45,609 nt of DNA. It comes from Methylophaga sulfidovorans. GTDB lineage: Bacteria > Pseudomonadota > Gammaproteobacteria > Nitrosococcales > Methylophagaceae. Within the stretch, counting starts at the first letter, position 1. The number at the start of each line of letters is the position of its first letter. The notes below the pieces were generated by a model that ran no database searches, was not told the DNA's origin, and saw only the letters and a program-made list of their open reading frames with translations. The stretch covers positions 1 to 45,609 of the forward strand of contig NZ_FOSH01000021.1 of NCBI RefSeq assembly GCF_900114205.1, in the 5' to 3' direction. Below, piece after piece: positions 35,680-45,556 of the stretch. Made by a program: the position numbers and the translations under genes.

Positions 35680-38600
35680 ATGCTGCAATTGATTGGCCGC
35701 CCGGCTTTTTCTGCTTTCCGTCTGGAGAAATTACTAAACAGCATTCAGGCTGAAGTGCCTGTTGTTACTGCTGTTAGAACAGAGTTTCGTTATTTTATTG
35801 AAATTGATGATGAATGTATTTTGCCTTCGGCTGAGCATCAGATTCTTGAAACACTGCTTGAAGCAGAAGCGCGCGAAAGTGAAGCAAAAGACAATGAAAG
35901 CTTTTTCTTGGTGACGCCAAGACCTGGCACAATTTCACCTTGGTCGAGCAAAGCCACCGACATCACCATCAATAGTGGTGTGAAAAATGTTGAACGAGTG
36001 GAGCGGGGTGTTGCCTTTTTTGTTGAAGCCTCAGAAACACTAAGCCAGCATCAGAAAAATCAGGTGGCGAGCTTCTTACATGATCGAATGATCGAAACAG
36101 TATTTGAAAGTGTAGATGAAACAGACCGCTTATTTATGCATGGTGAGTCACGTTCATTAGTCAGTGTAGATATTCTCAATGGTGGCCGTGAAGCACTAGT
36201 GCTGGCTAATCAGCAAATGGGGCTGGCTTTAGCAGAAGATGAAATTGATTATCTCTTTGAAAACTTCACATTATTAGACCGCAATCCCAACGATATTGAA
36301 TTAATGATGTTTGCTCAGGCCAACTCAGAGCATTGTCGTCATAAAATTTTCCGTGCCGATTGGATTATTGATGGCGAGACACAGCCTCATACCTTATTCA
36401 ATATGATCCGCAACACTCACGACCTTCATCCTGAAGGCGTTGTGAAAGCTTACAATGATAATTCATCAGTGATTGAAGGCCCGAGAAGTCACCGTTTCCA
36501 GGTGGATATGGCTACTGGTCATTACCATTATGAAGGCGAAGTTCAGCATATTCTGATGAAGGTGGAAACACATAATCATCCTACTGCTATATCACCTTTC
36601 CCTGGTGCTTCAACTGGTGCCGGTGGTGAGATTCGAGATGAAGGCGCAACAGGACGTGGTTCAAAACCGAAAGCAGGTCTAACTGGTTTCTCTGTATCGA
36701 ATCTGGAAATCCCTGGTTTTGAACAACCCTGGGAAACGCCTTATGGCAAACCTGCCCGTATGGCATCTGCTCGTGAAATCATGATTGATGGTCCTTTAGG
36801 TGGGGCAGCATTCAATAATGAATTTGGCCGTCCGAACCTGTGTGGATATTTCCGTACCTATGAGGTTCAGGTGCCGACGGATAATGGTTTTGAAGTGCGT
36901 GGTTACCATAAACCGATTATGGTTGCCGGTGGTATGGGCTCTATTCGTCCACAACATGTTGAAAAAGGCATCATGGATCCGGGCGTACAGTTAATCGTGC
37001 TGGGTGGTCCCGCCATGTTAATTGGTCTCGGTGGTAGTGCGGCTTCTTCAGTTAATTCCGGTGCCAGTGATGAAGGCCTCGATTTTGCGTCTGTACAGCG
37101 TGGTAATCCTGAAATGGAACGTCGCTGTCAGGAAGTCATTGATCGCTGTGTGGCATTAGGTGAGCAAAACCCTATTATTGCGATTCATGATGTAGGCGCA
37201 GGTGGTCTGTCTAATGCTTTTCCTGAATTAGTTGATGATAGTGGCCGTGGCGGTCGTTTTGAGCTGCGAGTCATTCCTAATGACGAACCCAGTATGTCAC
37301 CCATGGAAATTTGGTGTAATGAGTCTCAGGAGCGTTATGTCTTGGGTGTTCATCCTGATCGTATTGATGAATTCAAAGCGATCTGTGAGCGTGAACGTTG
37401 CCCATGGGCTGTCGTTGGTGAAACCACTGAAGAGGAACATTTATTACTCGGTGATGCCGATAATGAAACATCCCCGATTGATATGCCGTTGTCATTATTA
37501 CTGGGCAAACCACCTAAAATGTTGCGTGAGGTGAAGCATACAAAACAAGCCTATCCAGAGCTTGATTTTAATGGTGTATCACCACGCGATGCTCTGGAAC
37601 GTGTTCTTAAATTGCCAACAGTCGCCAGCAAAAACTTCTTAATTACCATTGGTGATCGTAGCGTGACTGGTTTGGTCGCTCGTGACCAGATGGTAGGTCC
37701 ATGGCAAGTCCCTGTTGCTGATTGTGCTGTGACACTGGCTGATCATCATGATGTACTTGGCGAAGCCATGTCGATGGGTGAGCGTGCCCCTGTCGCTCTG
37801 ATTAATGCAGCGGCATCAGGCCGAATTGCTATCGGTGAAGCCATTACCAATATTGCTGCAGCAAAAATAGATAAATTAGGGGACATTAAACTGTCTGCTA
37901 ACTGGATGGCAGCTTGTGGTCATCCTGGCGAAGATGCGTTGTTGTATGACACGGTTAAAGCGATTGGTATGGAATTATGTCCTGCGCTAGGTATCGCGAT
38001 TCCGGTCGGCAAAGACTCTTTGTCGATGAAAACGGTATGGGATGAAAAAGGCGAAACCAAAGCGGTGACATCACCTTTATCGCTGATTATCAGTGCCTTT
38101 GCACCTGTAACTGATGCCAGCTGCACCAGCACACCGCAACTACGAACAGATCTGGGTGAAACCGATCTGATTTATATCGACTTGGGACAGAATAAAAATC
38201 GCTTAGGTGCTTCAGCACTAGCTCAGGTATTTAGCCAGGTTGGTACTACAGCTCCTGATGTTGATGATGCTGTTCATTTAAAGAACTTCTTTAATGCCAT
38301 TCAGCGTTTGAAGAATGAAGAATTATTACTGGCCTATCATGACAGAGGTGATGGTGGTCTTGCTGTGACACTTGCTGAGATGGCTTTTGCTGGCCACTGT
38401 GGTTTGGATATTCATTTAAATGATTTAGGTGATGCGCTTTCTGTTTTATTCAACGAAGAATTGGGCGCTGTGATTCAAGTGCCTCATGCTAATTTGAATC
38501 ATGTGATGAATATTCTTAAAGATTACAATTTGACCTCCATGTCATTTGCTATTGGTAAAGTGACAGATGAGCAGCAAATTCGTATTCATGTTGAAAAAGA

Positions 38601-39564
38601 ACTGGTGATTGATGAGTCGCGAGTCACATTGCAACGCTTCTGGTCAGAAACCAGCTATCAAATGCAGGCACTACGTGATAATCCTGACTGTGCTAAACAA
38701 GAGTTTGATGCTTTATTGGATGAAAATGATCCAGGCTTATTTGCCAAGCCATCATTTAACCCGGCAGAAAACATTGCCAGCTCACTGATCGTCAGTGGTC
38801 ATCGTCCCAAAGTGGCGATTTTAAGGGAGCAGGGCGTCAATGGTCAGGTGGAAATGGCAGCATCATTTGATCATGCCGGTTTTAACGCCGTTGATGTACA
38901 TATGAGTGATGTACTGGAAGGACGTATTGAACTGAGTGACTTTGTGGGGTTAGTCGCCTGTGGTGGTTTCTCTTATGGCGACGTGCTTGGCGCTGGTCGC
39001 GGTTGGGCTAGTACTATTTTGCATAATGATCGAGCACGCCAGCAGTTCACCGACTTTTTCCATCGTCCGGATACCTTTGCACTGGGCGTTTGTAATGGTT
39101 GTCAGATGCTGTCGCAGTTAAAAGAACTGATTCCAGGCAGTGACCACTGGCCGCGTTTCTCCCGCAACTCATCTGAACAGTTTGAAGCCCGTTTTTCTTT
39201 GGTTGAAATTGTTGAGTCACCGTCTGTATTGCTGAAAGGTATGGCCGGTTCTGTGATGCCAATTGCTGTTGCCCATGGTGAAGGCCGAGTTGATTACAGC
39301 GAAACAGGTTCAGAACAGCAAGCAATAGTCGCCATGCGCTATGTGGATCATTATGGTCAGGCAACGGAAAGCTATCCAATGAATCCAAATGGTTCGGTAG
39401 CTGGTGTGACAGCATTGACGACTAGTGATGGTCGGGTGACGATTATGATGCCTCACCCTGAGCGTGTCACTCGTACAGTTCAGCACTCCTGGCATCCTGA
39501 TGACTGGGGTAAAGATGGTCCATGGGCCAGACTGTTCCAGAATGCCAGATGTTGGGTTAACTAA
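35680..39564 (+). CDS. purL: Phosphoribosylformylglycinamidine synthase
   Basis: 1294 residues, the large single-chain proteobacterial form. It converts FGAR and glutamine to FGAM in purine synthesis. It has a PurS-like N-terminus and FGAM synthetase core repeats, for example [17 protein letters not shown] and [11 protein letters not shown]-terminal glutamine amidotransferase domain begins near 1045, with nucleophile Cys in G-V-C-N-G-C-Q-M and His/Glu in M-M-P-H-P-E-R. GGGATCC precedes the ATG. No PurR box was recognised upstream. Confidence 0.98.
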   Translation: MLQLIGRPAFSAFRLEKLLNSIQAEVPVVTAVRTEFRYFIEIDDECILPSAEHQILETLLEAEARESEAKDNESFFLVTPRPGTISPWSSKATDITINSGVKNVERVERGVAFFVEASETLSQHQKNQVASFLHDRMIETVFESVDETDRLFMHGESRSLVSVDILNGGREALVLANQQMGLALAEDEIDYLFENFTLLDRNPNDIELMMFAQANSEHCRHKIFRADWIIDGETQPHTLFNMIRNTHDLHPEGVVKAYNDNSSVIEGPRSHRFQVDMATGHYHYEGEVQHILMKVETHNHPTAISPFPGASTGAGGEIRDEGATGRGSKPKAGLTGFSVSNLEIPGFEQPWETPYGKPARMASAREIMIDGPLGGAAFNNEFGRPNLCGYFRTYEVQVPTDNGFEVRGYHKPIMVAGGMGSIRPQHVEKGIMDPGVQLIVLGGPAMLIGLGGSAASSVNSGASDEGLDFASVQRGNPEMERRCQEVIDRCVALGEQNPIIAIHDVGAGGLSNAFPELVDDSGRGGRFELRVIPNDEPSMSPMEIWCNESQERYVLGVHPDRIDEFKAICERERCPWAVVGETTEEEHLLLGDADNETSPIDMPLSLLLGKPPKMLREVKHTKQAYPELDFNGVSPRDALERVLKLPTVASKNFLITIGDRSVTGLVARDQMVGPWQVPVADCAVTLADHHDVLGEAMSMGERAPVALINAAASGRIAIGEAITNIAAAKIDKLGDIKLSANWMAACGHPGEDALLYDTVKAIGMELCPALGIAIPVGKDSLSMKTVWDEKGETKAVTSPLSLIISAFAPVTDASCTSTPQLRTDLGETDLIYIDLGQNKNRLGASALAQVFSQVGTTAPDVDDAVHLKNFFNAIQRLKNEELLLAYHDRGDGGLAVTLAEMAFAGHCGLDIHLNDLGDALSVLFNEELGAVIQVPHANLNHVMNILKDYNLTSMSFAIGKVTDEQQIRIHVEKELVIDESRVTLQRFWSETSYQMQALRDNPDCAKQEFDALLDENDPGLFAKPSFNPAENIASSLIVSGHRPKVAILREQGVNGQVEMAASFDHAGFNAVDVHMSDVLEGRIELSDFVGLVACGGFSYGDVLGAGRGWASTILHNDRARQQFTDFFHRPDTFALGVCNGCQMLSQLKELIPGSDHWPRFSRNSSEQFEARFSLVEIVESPSVLLKGMAGSVMPIAVAHGEGRVDYSETGSEQQAIVAMRYVDHYGQATESYPMNPNGSVAGVTALTTSDGRVTIMMPHPERVTRTVQHSWHPDDWGKDGPWARLFQNARCWVN

Positions 39565-39580
39565 GTATCCAATGTTTAAT

Positions 39581-39606
39581 AAAAAGGGCCGTCAGGCCCT
39601 TTTTTT
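39581..39606. terminator. Bidirectional terminator (purL / chemoreceptor gene)
   Basis: AAAAAGGGCC-GTCA-GGCCCTTTTTT, a perfect symmetric stem usable by both convergent transcripts. Confidence 0.93.
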
Positions 39607-39620
39607 ATGACTGCAAAACG

Positions 39621-41633
39621 TTAGACTTTAAATCGTTGCACAATGGTATTGAGTTGAGTCGCAAGGGTAGCCAGATTTTGACTGGCGATAGAAATTTGTT
39701 CACTGCCATGCAAGTTGTCTTCAGATAAATCAGAGACCCGGGTGATATTGCGATTAATTTCTTCTGAGACTAAACCTTGTTCTTCAGCAGCACTGGCCAC
39801 ATGGGTACTCATGTCTGAAATCTGTGTCATGGAATTAACAATATTTAAAATGGACTGAGTCGCTGACTCTGTATATTGGACCATGCCGGCAGCATTGGCT
39901 TTTTCCTTATCCATCACCTGCACGGCTTGTTTGGTTGTTTGCTGTAAATTATCGACCATCACTTGAATTTGTTCAGCAGATTCCTGGGTTCTGTTGGCGA
40001 GGGAGCGAACTTCATCGGCAACAACAGCAAAACCTCGGCCATGATCACCGGCTCTCGCTGCTTCAATCGCAGCATTCAACGCCAGTAAATTGGTTTGTTC
40101 GGCAACACCTTTAATCACGGTTAATACGGAGCCAATTTGCTCACTGCTTTGACTGAGGTCAGCAATCGTCATGGCGGCTCTGCCGACATCTTCCGTCAAA
40201 GAATGAATGGATTTCACGGTTTCAGCAATAACCGCTTGCCCTGATTGTGACTCGCTATTGGCTGTACGAACTTCCTCTGCCAATAATTCAGCATTCTGAG
40301 CGATTTCTTTAATCGTGCTGGACATTTCATTCATTGCTGTGGCGATTTGTTCTGACTGGTTTTGTTGTTCCAGTGTGTTGGATTTTGACTGAAGTGTATT
40401 CGCTGATAATTCTTCGGACGCAGTGGCTAATTCATTTGCATTGAGTCTTAATTGATTAACGATGCTATTTAAATTATGTGTCATCTCATTGAGTGCTTTA
40501 AATATATCGGCTGTTTCATCTTTAGCGGGGCTATCAATTTGTATGGTGAGATCACCCATCGCAATACGCTGAGCGGCTTGAGTAATATGCTGGATCATAT
40601 TTACAGTTGCCTTATAAAAGCTAATGAACAGATAAAGGGCTAGAGCAAGGGCAATCACGATAATCGCAATGACCAGGTTCTTCTCAAATTGCAGAGTCGA
40701 TAAACGTTCATCCAGTAGTGTGGTTAATGCGTCAGCCAGATAGTCATACATCGCATAGTTTGCTGAAATAGCCTGACTACCCAGATTAAAAATAGTATCG
40801 GCATTAGCATTGATGGAGTTACTATCCAGGATATCTTTCTGAATAATATCAATAAACTGTGTAAGAATATTTTCTCGATTTTGTTCAAGTTTTCCTATTG
40901 ATGCTTTTAGTGTGGGGTTGTGCTCAATAATATGTACTATCGCCTGCTGAGTGTTATCAGCCTCATTTTGAACCTTGGTTAGTGTTGCTGTGAGTTTTAT
41001 TCGTTGTTCTATGGTGACTTCATTATTCGCTGCAATACCCGAAGCTAATCCTCGCGTTTGGCCTATGTTCTCTGCAAGCAGGGGAATATAACTTACAATC
41101 GTTTCAATGATAAAAGTGGTTTCAAGATCAGGATCCAGAATCAGCCCGGAATTATGATTAACTACACTCATCAAGCGCCGCATCTTTGTGATGAGCTGAG
41201 TATGTGCAGCAAAAATAGCGCTTGAATCTGTTTCCGTATTATCGTTCGATAGAGCTAACCAGTCCTGCTTGATTTCATTTAATAAGGATGTGGTTTGAAA
41301 CTTTGTCCCATATTGTTGATCTATAGCATCAATTTTCTCGATACTTTGCTGGATCTCCTGACGTTTACTGACAATTTTTTCTTTAAATTCTGCTGCACCA
41401 TTGAGATAGGCATTAGTCATTCCCCGATGCTGGGGGAGTTGCTGATAAAAAGGCGTCAATACTTTTAAATACTCCAGCCCTTTTTGCTCATGATGACTTT
41501 AGTTGACGATCTCATTGAGCTGATGAATCAGTAGAAAAAAGCTCACTAGAATAGGGATGAGCAAAATACTGGTAATAAGCGTCATTTTTTTGGGGTAGCT
41601 GAGTGAGTTCATTAATTTAATTGCAAAGCTCAT
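39621..41633 (-). pseudogene. Methyl-accepting chemotaxis protein gene interrupted by an in-frame stop
   Basis: Reading from ATG 41633, with GGGGAGG 7 nt upstream, gives 44 residues that include the first membrane helix (T-L-I-T-S-I-L-L-I-P-I-L-V-S-F-F-L-L-I). TAA then falls at 41501-41499 (codon 45). The same frame continues open for 625 codons to the stop at 39621. The downstream part has a periplasmic ligand domain, a second helix near A-L-A-L-Y-L-F-I, a HAMP domain ([11 protein letters not shown]) and the receptor hairpin tip [22 protein letters not shown] at 41459 could start a truncated product lacking the first helix. The cause is a single-base nonsense change (for example CAA to TAA) or a sequence error. 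Everything else looks functional. Confidence 0.85.
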
Positions 41634-41667
41634 TTTTTTGCCTCCCCAGGTCAATTATTTATCTATC

Positions 41668-41694
41668 TTATTGGCATACCTGATTTTTTCTTTA
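41668..41694 (-). promoter_or_regulatory. Sigma-28 (FliA) promoter of the chemoreceptor gene
   Basis: On the minus strand: TAAAGAAA-N11-GCCAATAA, against the consensus TAAAGTTT-N11-GCCGATAA. Spacing is exact, the -10 box matches 7 of 8 and the -35 box 6 of 8. The -10 box ends 34 bp before the ATG at 41633. Flagellar control of chemoreceptor genes by FliA is well established. Confidence 0.8.
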
Positions 41695-41700
41695 ATTTAG

Positions 41701-41996
41701 ATTGCTTACAGCTAGTGTTCAGCAGGGATAGAGTGATGAGTTGTTTTAATTATTTTTGTTTTTTTATTGTTTTTATTATTTTTTTGTGAGAACTTTTCGC
41801 ACTACAAACAACATTCATAGACCTGTGAAGCACAAAGCAGAGTTAAAAATTTGATTTAAGTTACTTAGTTTATTACCGTAAAATGATTAATACTATCTGT
41901 AAGTATCTGGTCGTGGATTGACCCTATCTGCTTCAGGCTGGAAAGGATGTCTAGCTGTTTGGATTTGTTTCTTTAGTTAGACAGTGAGAGATTGGA
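41701..41996. other. AT-rich divergent intergenic region
   Basis: The gene-free stretch between the chemoreceptor start (41633) and the diguanylate cyclase gene is 363 bp, including the promoter just described. It contains long T tracts at about 41746-41787 that may be bent DNA. A weak sigma-28-like match on the plus strand (TTAAGTTA-N11-ACCGTAAA, 41856-41882) lies about 115 bp before the cyclase gene. I see no convincing ORF or RNA gene in it. Confidence 0.5.
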
Positions 41997-44144
41997 GTGA
42001 TAAAGGATTTAATTACACATTATCATAATGTGACTGTGACTCGATATTTCTTGCTGTTATCTCTGCTGATCCTGATGTTTCCTGCCTTTGCTGTGCATGA
42101 GCGTGGCAGTGAAGAAGTCTCAGGCTGGCAATATCGTTGGGGGGATTCTCCCTTTATTGATGGCATGCCACAATGGATTTCACCCCCACAAAATGCTAAT
42201 GCAAAGTGGACAGACATTAATTCCCCTGTCAAACCACCAAACCGGGATAAACATAATACGGTTTGGTTTAAAGGTGAATTGCCAGATTCTGGGCATCAGT
42301 ACCTTAATCCGGTGTTGTATATAACCAGTATTGACTTAATGGCGGAAGTTTATATTGATAGTAAGAAAATCTATCAATTTGGTAATTTTGATCAAAAAGA
42401 TAAAAAAAGCTTTTATGGCTGGCCATGGCATTCGATAAGTTTGCCAGCAGACTATGCGGGTAAAACCATATATTTCAGGGTGTTTTCTAACTATCGTGAT
42501 ATAGGGTTGTGGGGTGAAGTTAAGCTACTTGAGCAATCAAGCTTACTATTTTATATCTTGAAAAATGCCTATTTTGAAGTCTTGGTAGCTTTATTTTCAT
42601 TGTTTGTCACTATCATCACCTTCGCTTTTTCGATGATGCAGAAAAATGACCACCATTTCCTTTATTTATCCGCGTTTTCCCTGACTTCGGCAGTGATGTT
42701 GCTCTCCGAAAATCAGGCTGTGCAATTTGTTTTTAACTACCCTTTATTTCGCGTCTATTTGTTGGCGATATCTTATTATGCACTGCCAGTTATTATCTGT
42801 TTGTTATTATCTTCATGGTCAACCGCCTGGCAAAAGAACTGGCTGAAAAAAATTGCTTATTTCCATAGCAGCTATTTGATCATCGTTATCAGTTTAGCCA
42901 TGCTTGGTGTGATTGAACTGGCTCCGACCTTCCCTGTGTTTGATGCGTTATTCGCGATTTCAATTATTCTTATCATCGGCTTGGGTCTAAGTATGCGACC
43001 TTTGCTTGGTTCAGATCAGTACTTTGTGATGTGGTCATTCACTGTTTATGGCATTTTTCTACTACTGGATATGGGGATCGCTAATAGTGTTCTGCCCTGG
43101 ATAAATCTGGATATTTCAATAGCTGCATTGATATTTTCTTTGGTACTGATGCTGATTTCTCTCCGCCATTATTCCCACGTACAAAAGGCATTAAAAGAGC
43201 TTAATGATCATCTGGAGATTAAGGTTTCTGAACGTACTGCATCACTTCATGCCTACGCTGAAGCTGAACAGGAAAGAGCTGAGCAGCTACACAGGCTTAA
43301 TATGCTTGGCGCTAAGCTGGAAGAATTAAACAGTCAGTTACAAGCGTGTCATGATCTCAATGAGGCAAGAAAAATGCTGGTAAGTAAACTACCGGAAGTC
43401 TTTTTGCCGGTCGAAGTAAAAGTAATAGCGTCGAATGAAAATGAGCCGTTTAACTTAGTACTTGCACAAATCGAACTGCAGGAAGTCGATGGCTCATATA
43501 GTGTATTCGTTTACATTATGCTGACAAATGCGAGTTCAAAATTCTTAATTCCTCGTGAGAATCTGGATGATCTGATTAGCCGGGTAAAGCTAAGGCTAGG
43601 TGTTACCTTAAGCAGTATAAAATTACGAGAGGAGTTACAACGGTTTTCTTTTGAAGATGCATTAACTGGATTACGTAATCGTCGTTATTTCGATGAAGCG
43701 CTTTATCGTGAAACACAACTATCCAACCGTCAGCAAGATAGCTTGTCGTTATTAATTTGTGATATTGATCATTTTAAACGTTTTAATGATGAATATGGGC
43801 ATGAAGCTGGTGATTATGTTCTCAAAACGCTCGCTCATTTGATGCATGAGTTTTTCAGGGAGACGGATATTCCTTGCCGTTATGGCGGTGAGGAGTTTGT
43901 TGTAATTATGCCTAATGCGACTCTAGCTAATGCAGTAGACAAAGCCGAAGCCTTAAGAAACACCATTGCAAAGAAAAGCATTGAGTTTAATGGCGACGAT
44001 CTCGGTCATATCACTATATCCATCGGGATCGCGAACCTTTCCCTTCACAGCCTTAACTCTGAACAGTTACTGACAGAAGCTGATAAAGCACTATATAAAG
44101 CCAAACAGTTGGGAAGAAATCGCGTAGAAAGTGTTCAATTATAA
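41997..44144 (+). CDS. 7TMR-DISM diguanylate cyclase
   Basis: 715 residues. A signal peptide (to about 34) is followed by a periplasmic jelly-roll domain (~35-180, W-F-K-G-E-L-P, I-D-L-M-A-E-V-Y-I-D). Seven membrane helices lie at ~183-395, the arrangement of 7TMR-DISM receptors. A coiled coil runs ~397-455, then a degenerate GAF-like region, then a GGDEF domain with R-Y-G-G-E-E-F at 628-634 and an I-site R-E-T-D at 621-624. It should make c-di-GMP with product inhibition. The start is GTG 41997, with GAGAG 6 nt upstream. In-frame GTGs at 42030 and 42036 are alternatives. Confidence 0.87.
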   Translation: MIKDLITHYHNVTVTRYFLLLSLLILMFPAFAVHERGSEEVSGWQYRWGDSPFIDGMPQWISPPQNANAKWTDINSPVKPPNRDKHNTVWFKGELPDSGHQYLNPVLYITSIDLMAEVYIDSKKIYQFGNFDQKDKKSFYGWPWHSISLPADYAGKTIYFRVFSNYRDIGLWGEVKLLEQSSLLFYILKNAYFEVLVALFSLFVTIITFAFSMMQKNDHHFLYLSAFSLTSAVMLLSENQAVQFVFNYPLFRVYLLAISYYALPVIICLLLSSWSTAWQKNWLKKIAYFHSSYLIIVISLAMLGVIELAPTFPVFDALFAISIILIIGLGLSMRPLLGSDQYFVMWSFTVYGIFLLLDMGIANSVLPWINLDISIAALIFSLVLMLISLRHYSHVQKALKELNDHLEIKVSERTASLHAYAEAEQERAEQLHRLNMLGAKLEELNSQLQACHDLNEARKMLVSKLPEVFLPVEVKVIASNENEPFNLVLAQIELQEVDGSYSVFVYIMLTNASSKFLIPRENLDDLISRVKLRLGVTLSSIKLREELQRFSFEDALTGLRNRRYFDEALYRETQLSNRQQDSLSLLICDIDHFKRFNDEYGHEAGDYVLKTLAHLMHEFFRETDIPCRYGGEEFVVIMPNATLANAVDKAEALRNTIAKKSIEFNGDDLGHITISIGIANLSLHSLNSEQLLTEADKALYKAKQLGRNRVESVQL

Positions 44145-44204
44145 ACAGCACTTACCGATGTCTTCTTACTCTCTTTAGAAATATAAATTCGCATGATTTT
44201 CACA

Positions 44205-44218
44205 TTCAACTTGTTGAA
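44205..44218. promoter_or_regulatory. Small palindrome upstream of the pseudoazurin gene
   Basis: TTCAAC-TT-GTTGAA, perfect 6-bp arms, 28 bp before the ATG. It is not a good FNR box (TTGAT-N4-ATCAA). It may be a repressor site within the transcribed leader. Confidence 0.25.
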
Positions 44219-44246
44219 ATAGACACATAAACAAAAAGGAGATGTT

Positions 44247-44672
44247 ATGAAAATGTTGAAAACCGCTTTAATAGCAACTGTTGCTTCAAGTGTGTTGATG
44301 ACAATGAATGTGTTTGCTGCAGAACATACTGTTACGACACAAGGTTTAAAATTTAGTCCTCTCTTCGTTAAGATTGCTCCTGGCGATAGTGTCAGCTGGA
44401 CCAATATGAGTACCCATAACGTAGAAATGATCGAAGGTTTGATTCCTGAAGGGGCTGAAGCATTTAAATCTGAGATGAGTCAGGATGTCACTCATACTTT
44501 TGATAAAGAAGGTATTTACATTTATAAATGCACACCACACATTGGCGCCGGTATGGGCGGTGCGGTAATCGTTGGGAATCCGGTCAATTTAGATGCCATC
44601 AAAGCACAAGATGTTTCTGGCGGGGTAGGCCGTATCGTGAAAAAAGCGGTAAAAGAAGCTGAATCAATGTAA
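44247..44672 (+). CDS. Pseudoazurin (type I blue copper protein)
   Basis: 141 residues. A Sec signal peptide ending V-F-A-A at about residue 25 targets the periplasm. The cupredoxin copper ligands are present: His in S-T-H-N-V-E-M, then C-T-P-H-I-G-A-G-M giving Cys, His and axial Met in the C-x-x-H-x4-M spacing of pseudoazurins. It carries single electrons, typically to denitrification or other periplasmic reductases, or from dehydrogenases. AAGGAG precedes the ATG. It is monocistronic and closed by a terminator. No partner enzyme is encoded nearby. Confidence 0.9.
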   Translation: MKMLKTALIATVASSVLMTMNVFAAEHTVTTQGLKFSPLFVKIAPGDSVSWTNMSTHNVEMIEGLIPEGAEAFKSEMSQDVTHTFDKEGIYIYKCTPHIGAGMGGAVIVGNPVNLDAIKAQDVSGGVGRIVKKAVKEAESM

Positions 44673-44693
44673 TCTTGTATTGGCATTATCGCT

Positions 44694-44719
44694 AAAAAAC
44701 CGGCACTGCCGGTTTTTTT
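44694..44719 (+). terminator. Rho-independent terminator after pseudoazurin
   Basis: AAAAAACCGGC-ACT-GCCGGTTTTTTT, a GC stem with flanking A- and T-runs. Confidence 0.93.
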
Positions 44720-44792
44720 ATACCTGTCAGAAACATGCGTTGACTCAGGCATAACATCTGCATGGAATATTCAGGTTTATTGAGGAATCATC

Positions 44793-45539
44793 ATGAATAA
44801 AGTTGATCAGTTCTTCTCATCATTGCCTGAATGGTCGGTGGCTGTTGCTGTCGTCGTGAGTCTATTTATTCTCATGTTGATTGTGAAAAAGTTCATCCTG
44901 CTCAGAGTTGGAAAAATAACAGCAAGAACGAGCTTTTATTACGATAAGTTACTGGTTAAGGTTATCAGCTTTCCACTGACACTCTGTCTGCTGGCATTAA
45001 CCATAAAATTATCTGAACAAACGGTCGCCTATTTTGATGTAGAAGCTGACTTTAGTATGTTCAATTCCACTGCCCGACTATTGATCGTCGCTGCACTGGT
45101 TTTGTTCATTGATGGTTTTCTGACCGGTACAGTCGGACAATATGCCGAGAAGTCGTCTACCCTGAAAAGCAGCAGTTCGATTATGCAGGGAATTACTCGT
45201 GCATTAATCCTAGGTCTGGGGCTTTTGAGCATTCTTGGCACCATGGGAATAGCGATTACGCCTATCATCGCGTCTCTGGGTATTACTTCACTCGCCGTAG
45301 CTTTAGCTCTGCAGCCTACATTAACCAATTTCTTTTCAGGTGTGCAGTTAGTGATGGATAAACCTATTCGTGTTGGTGATTTTATAGAGCTTGAATCAGG
45401 TGAACAGGGATTTGTAGACAAAATTGGCTGGCGTACGACCTGGATTAGAATGTTGCCAAACAACTTTATCATTATCCCCAATAGTGTTTTATCTCAATCG
45501 AAGATTATTAATTATGGGGCTGATCCAGATAATACTTAA
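44793..45539 (+). pseudogene. MscS-family mechanosensitive channel, C-terminus removed by IS insertion
   Basis: 248 codons, of which about 241 are native. Four hydrophobic helices precede the pore-lining MscS helix (I-A-S-L-G-I-T-S-L-A-V-A-L-A-L-Q-P) and the first part of the beta domain (D-F-I-E-L-E-S-G-E-Q-G-F-V-D-K-I-G-W-R-T-T). After S-K-I-I-N-Y the frame enters the IS repeat at 45516 and ends after G-A-D-P-D-N-T. The missing C-terminal vestibule domain is normally needed for a stable channel, so it is probably non-functional. GAGGA lies 7 nt before the ATG. Confidence 0.85.
45516..45532. repeat. IS left terminal inverted repeat (17 bp)
   Basis: Exact inverse complement of 79-95. The flanking host 8-mer (45508-45515) is TTAATTAT, an AT-rich target as expected for the IS1595 family. 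Confidence 0.85.
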
Positions 45540-45556
45540 AAAGGTATTATCTGAGC

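Noticed and set aside
44205-44218. FNR/Anr box upstream of pseudoazurin
   Set aside because: TTCAAC-TT-GTTGAA lacks the TTGAT-N4-ATCAA pattern.
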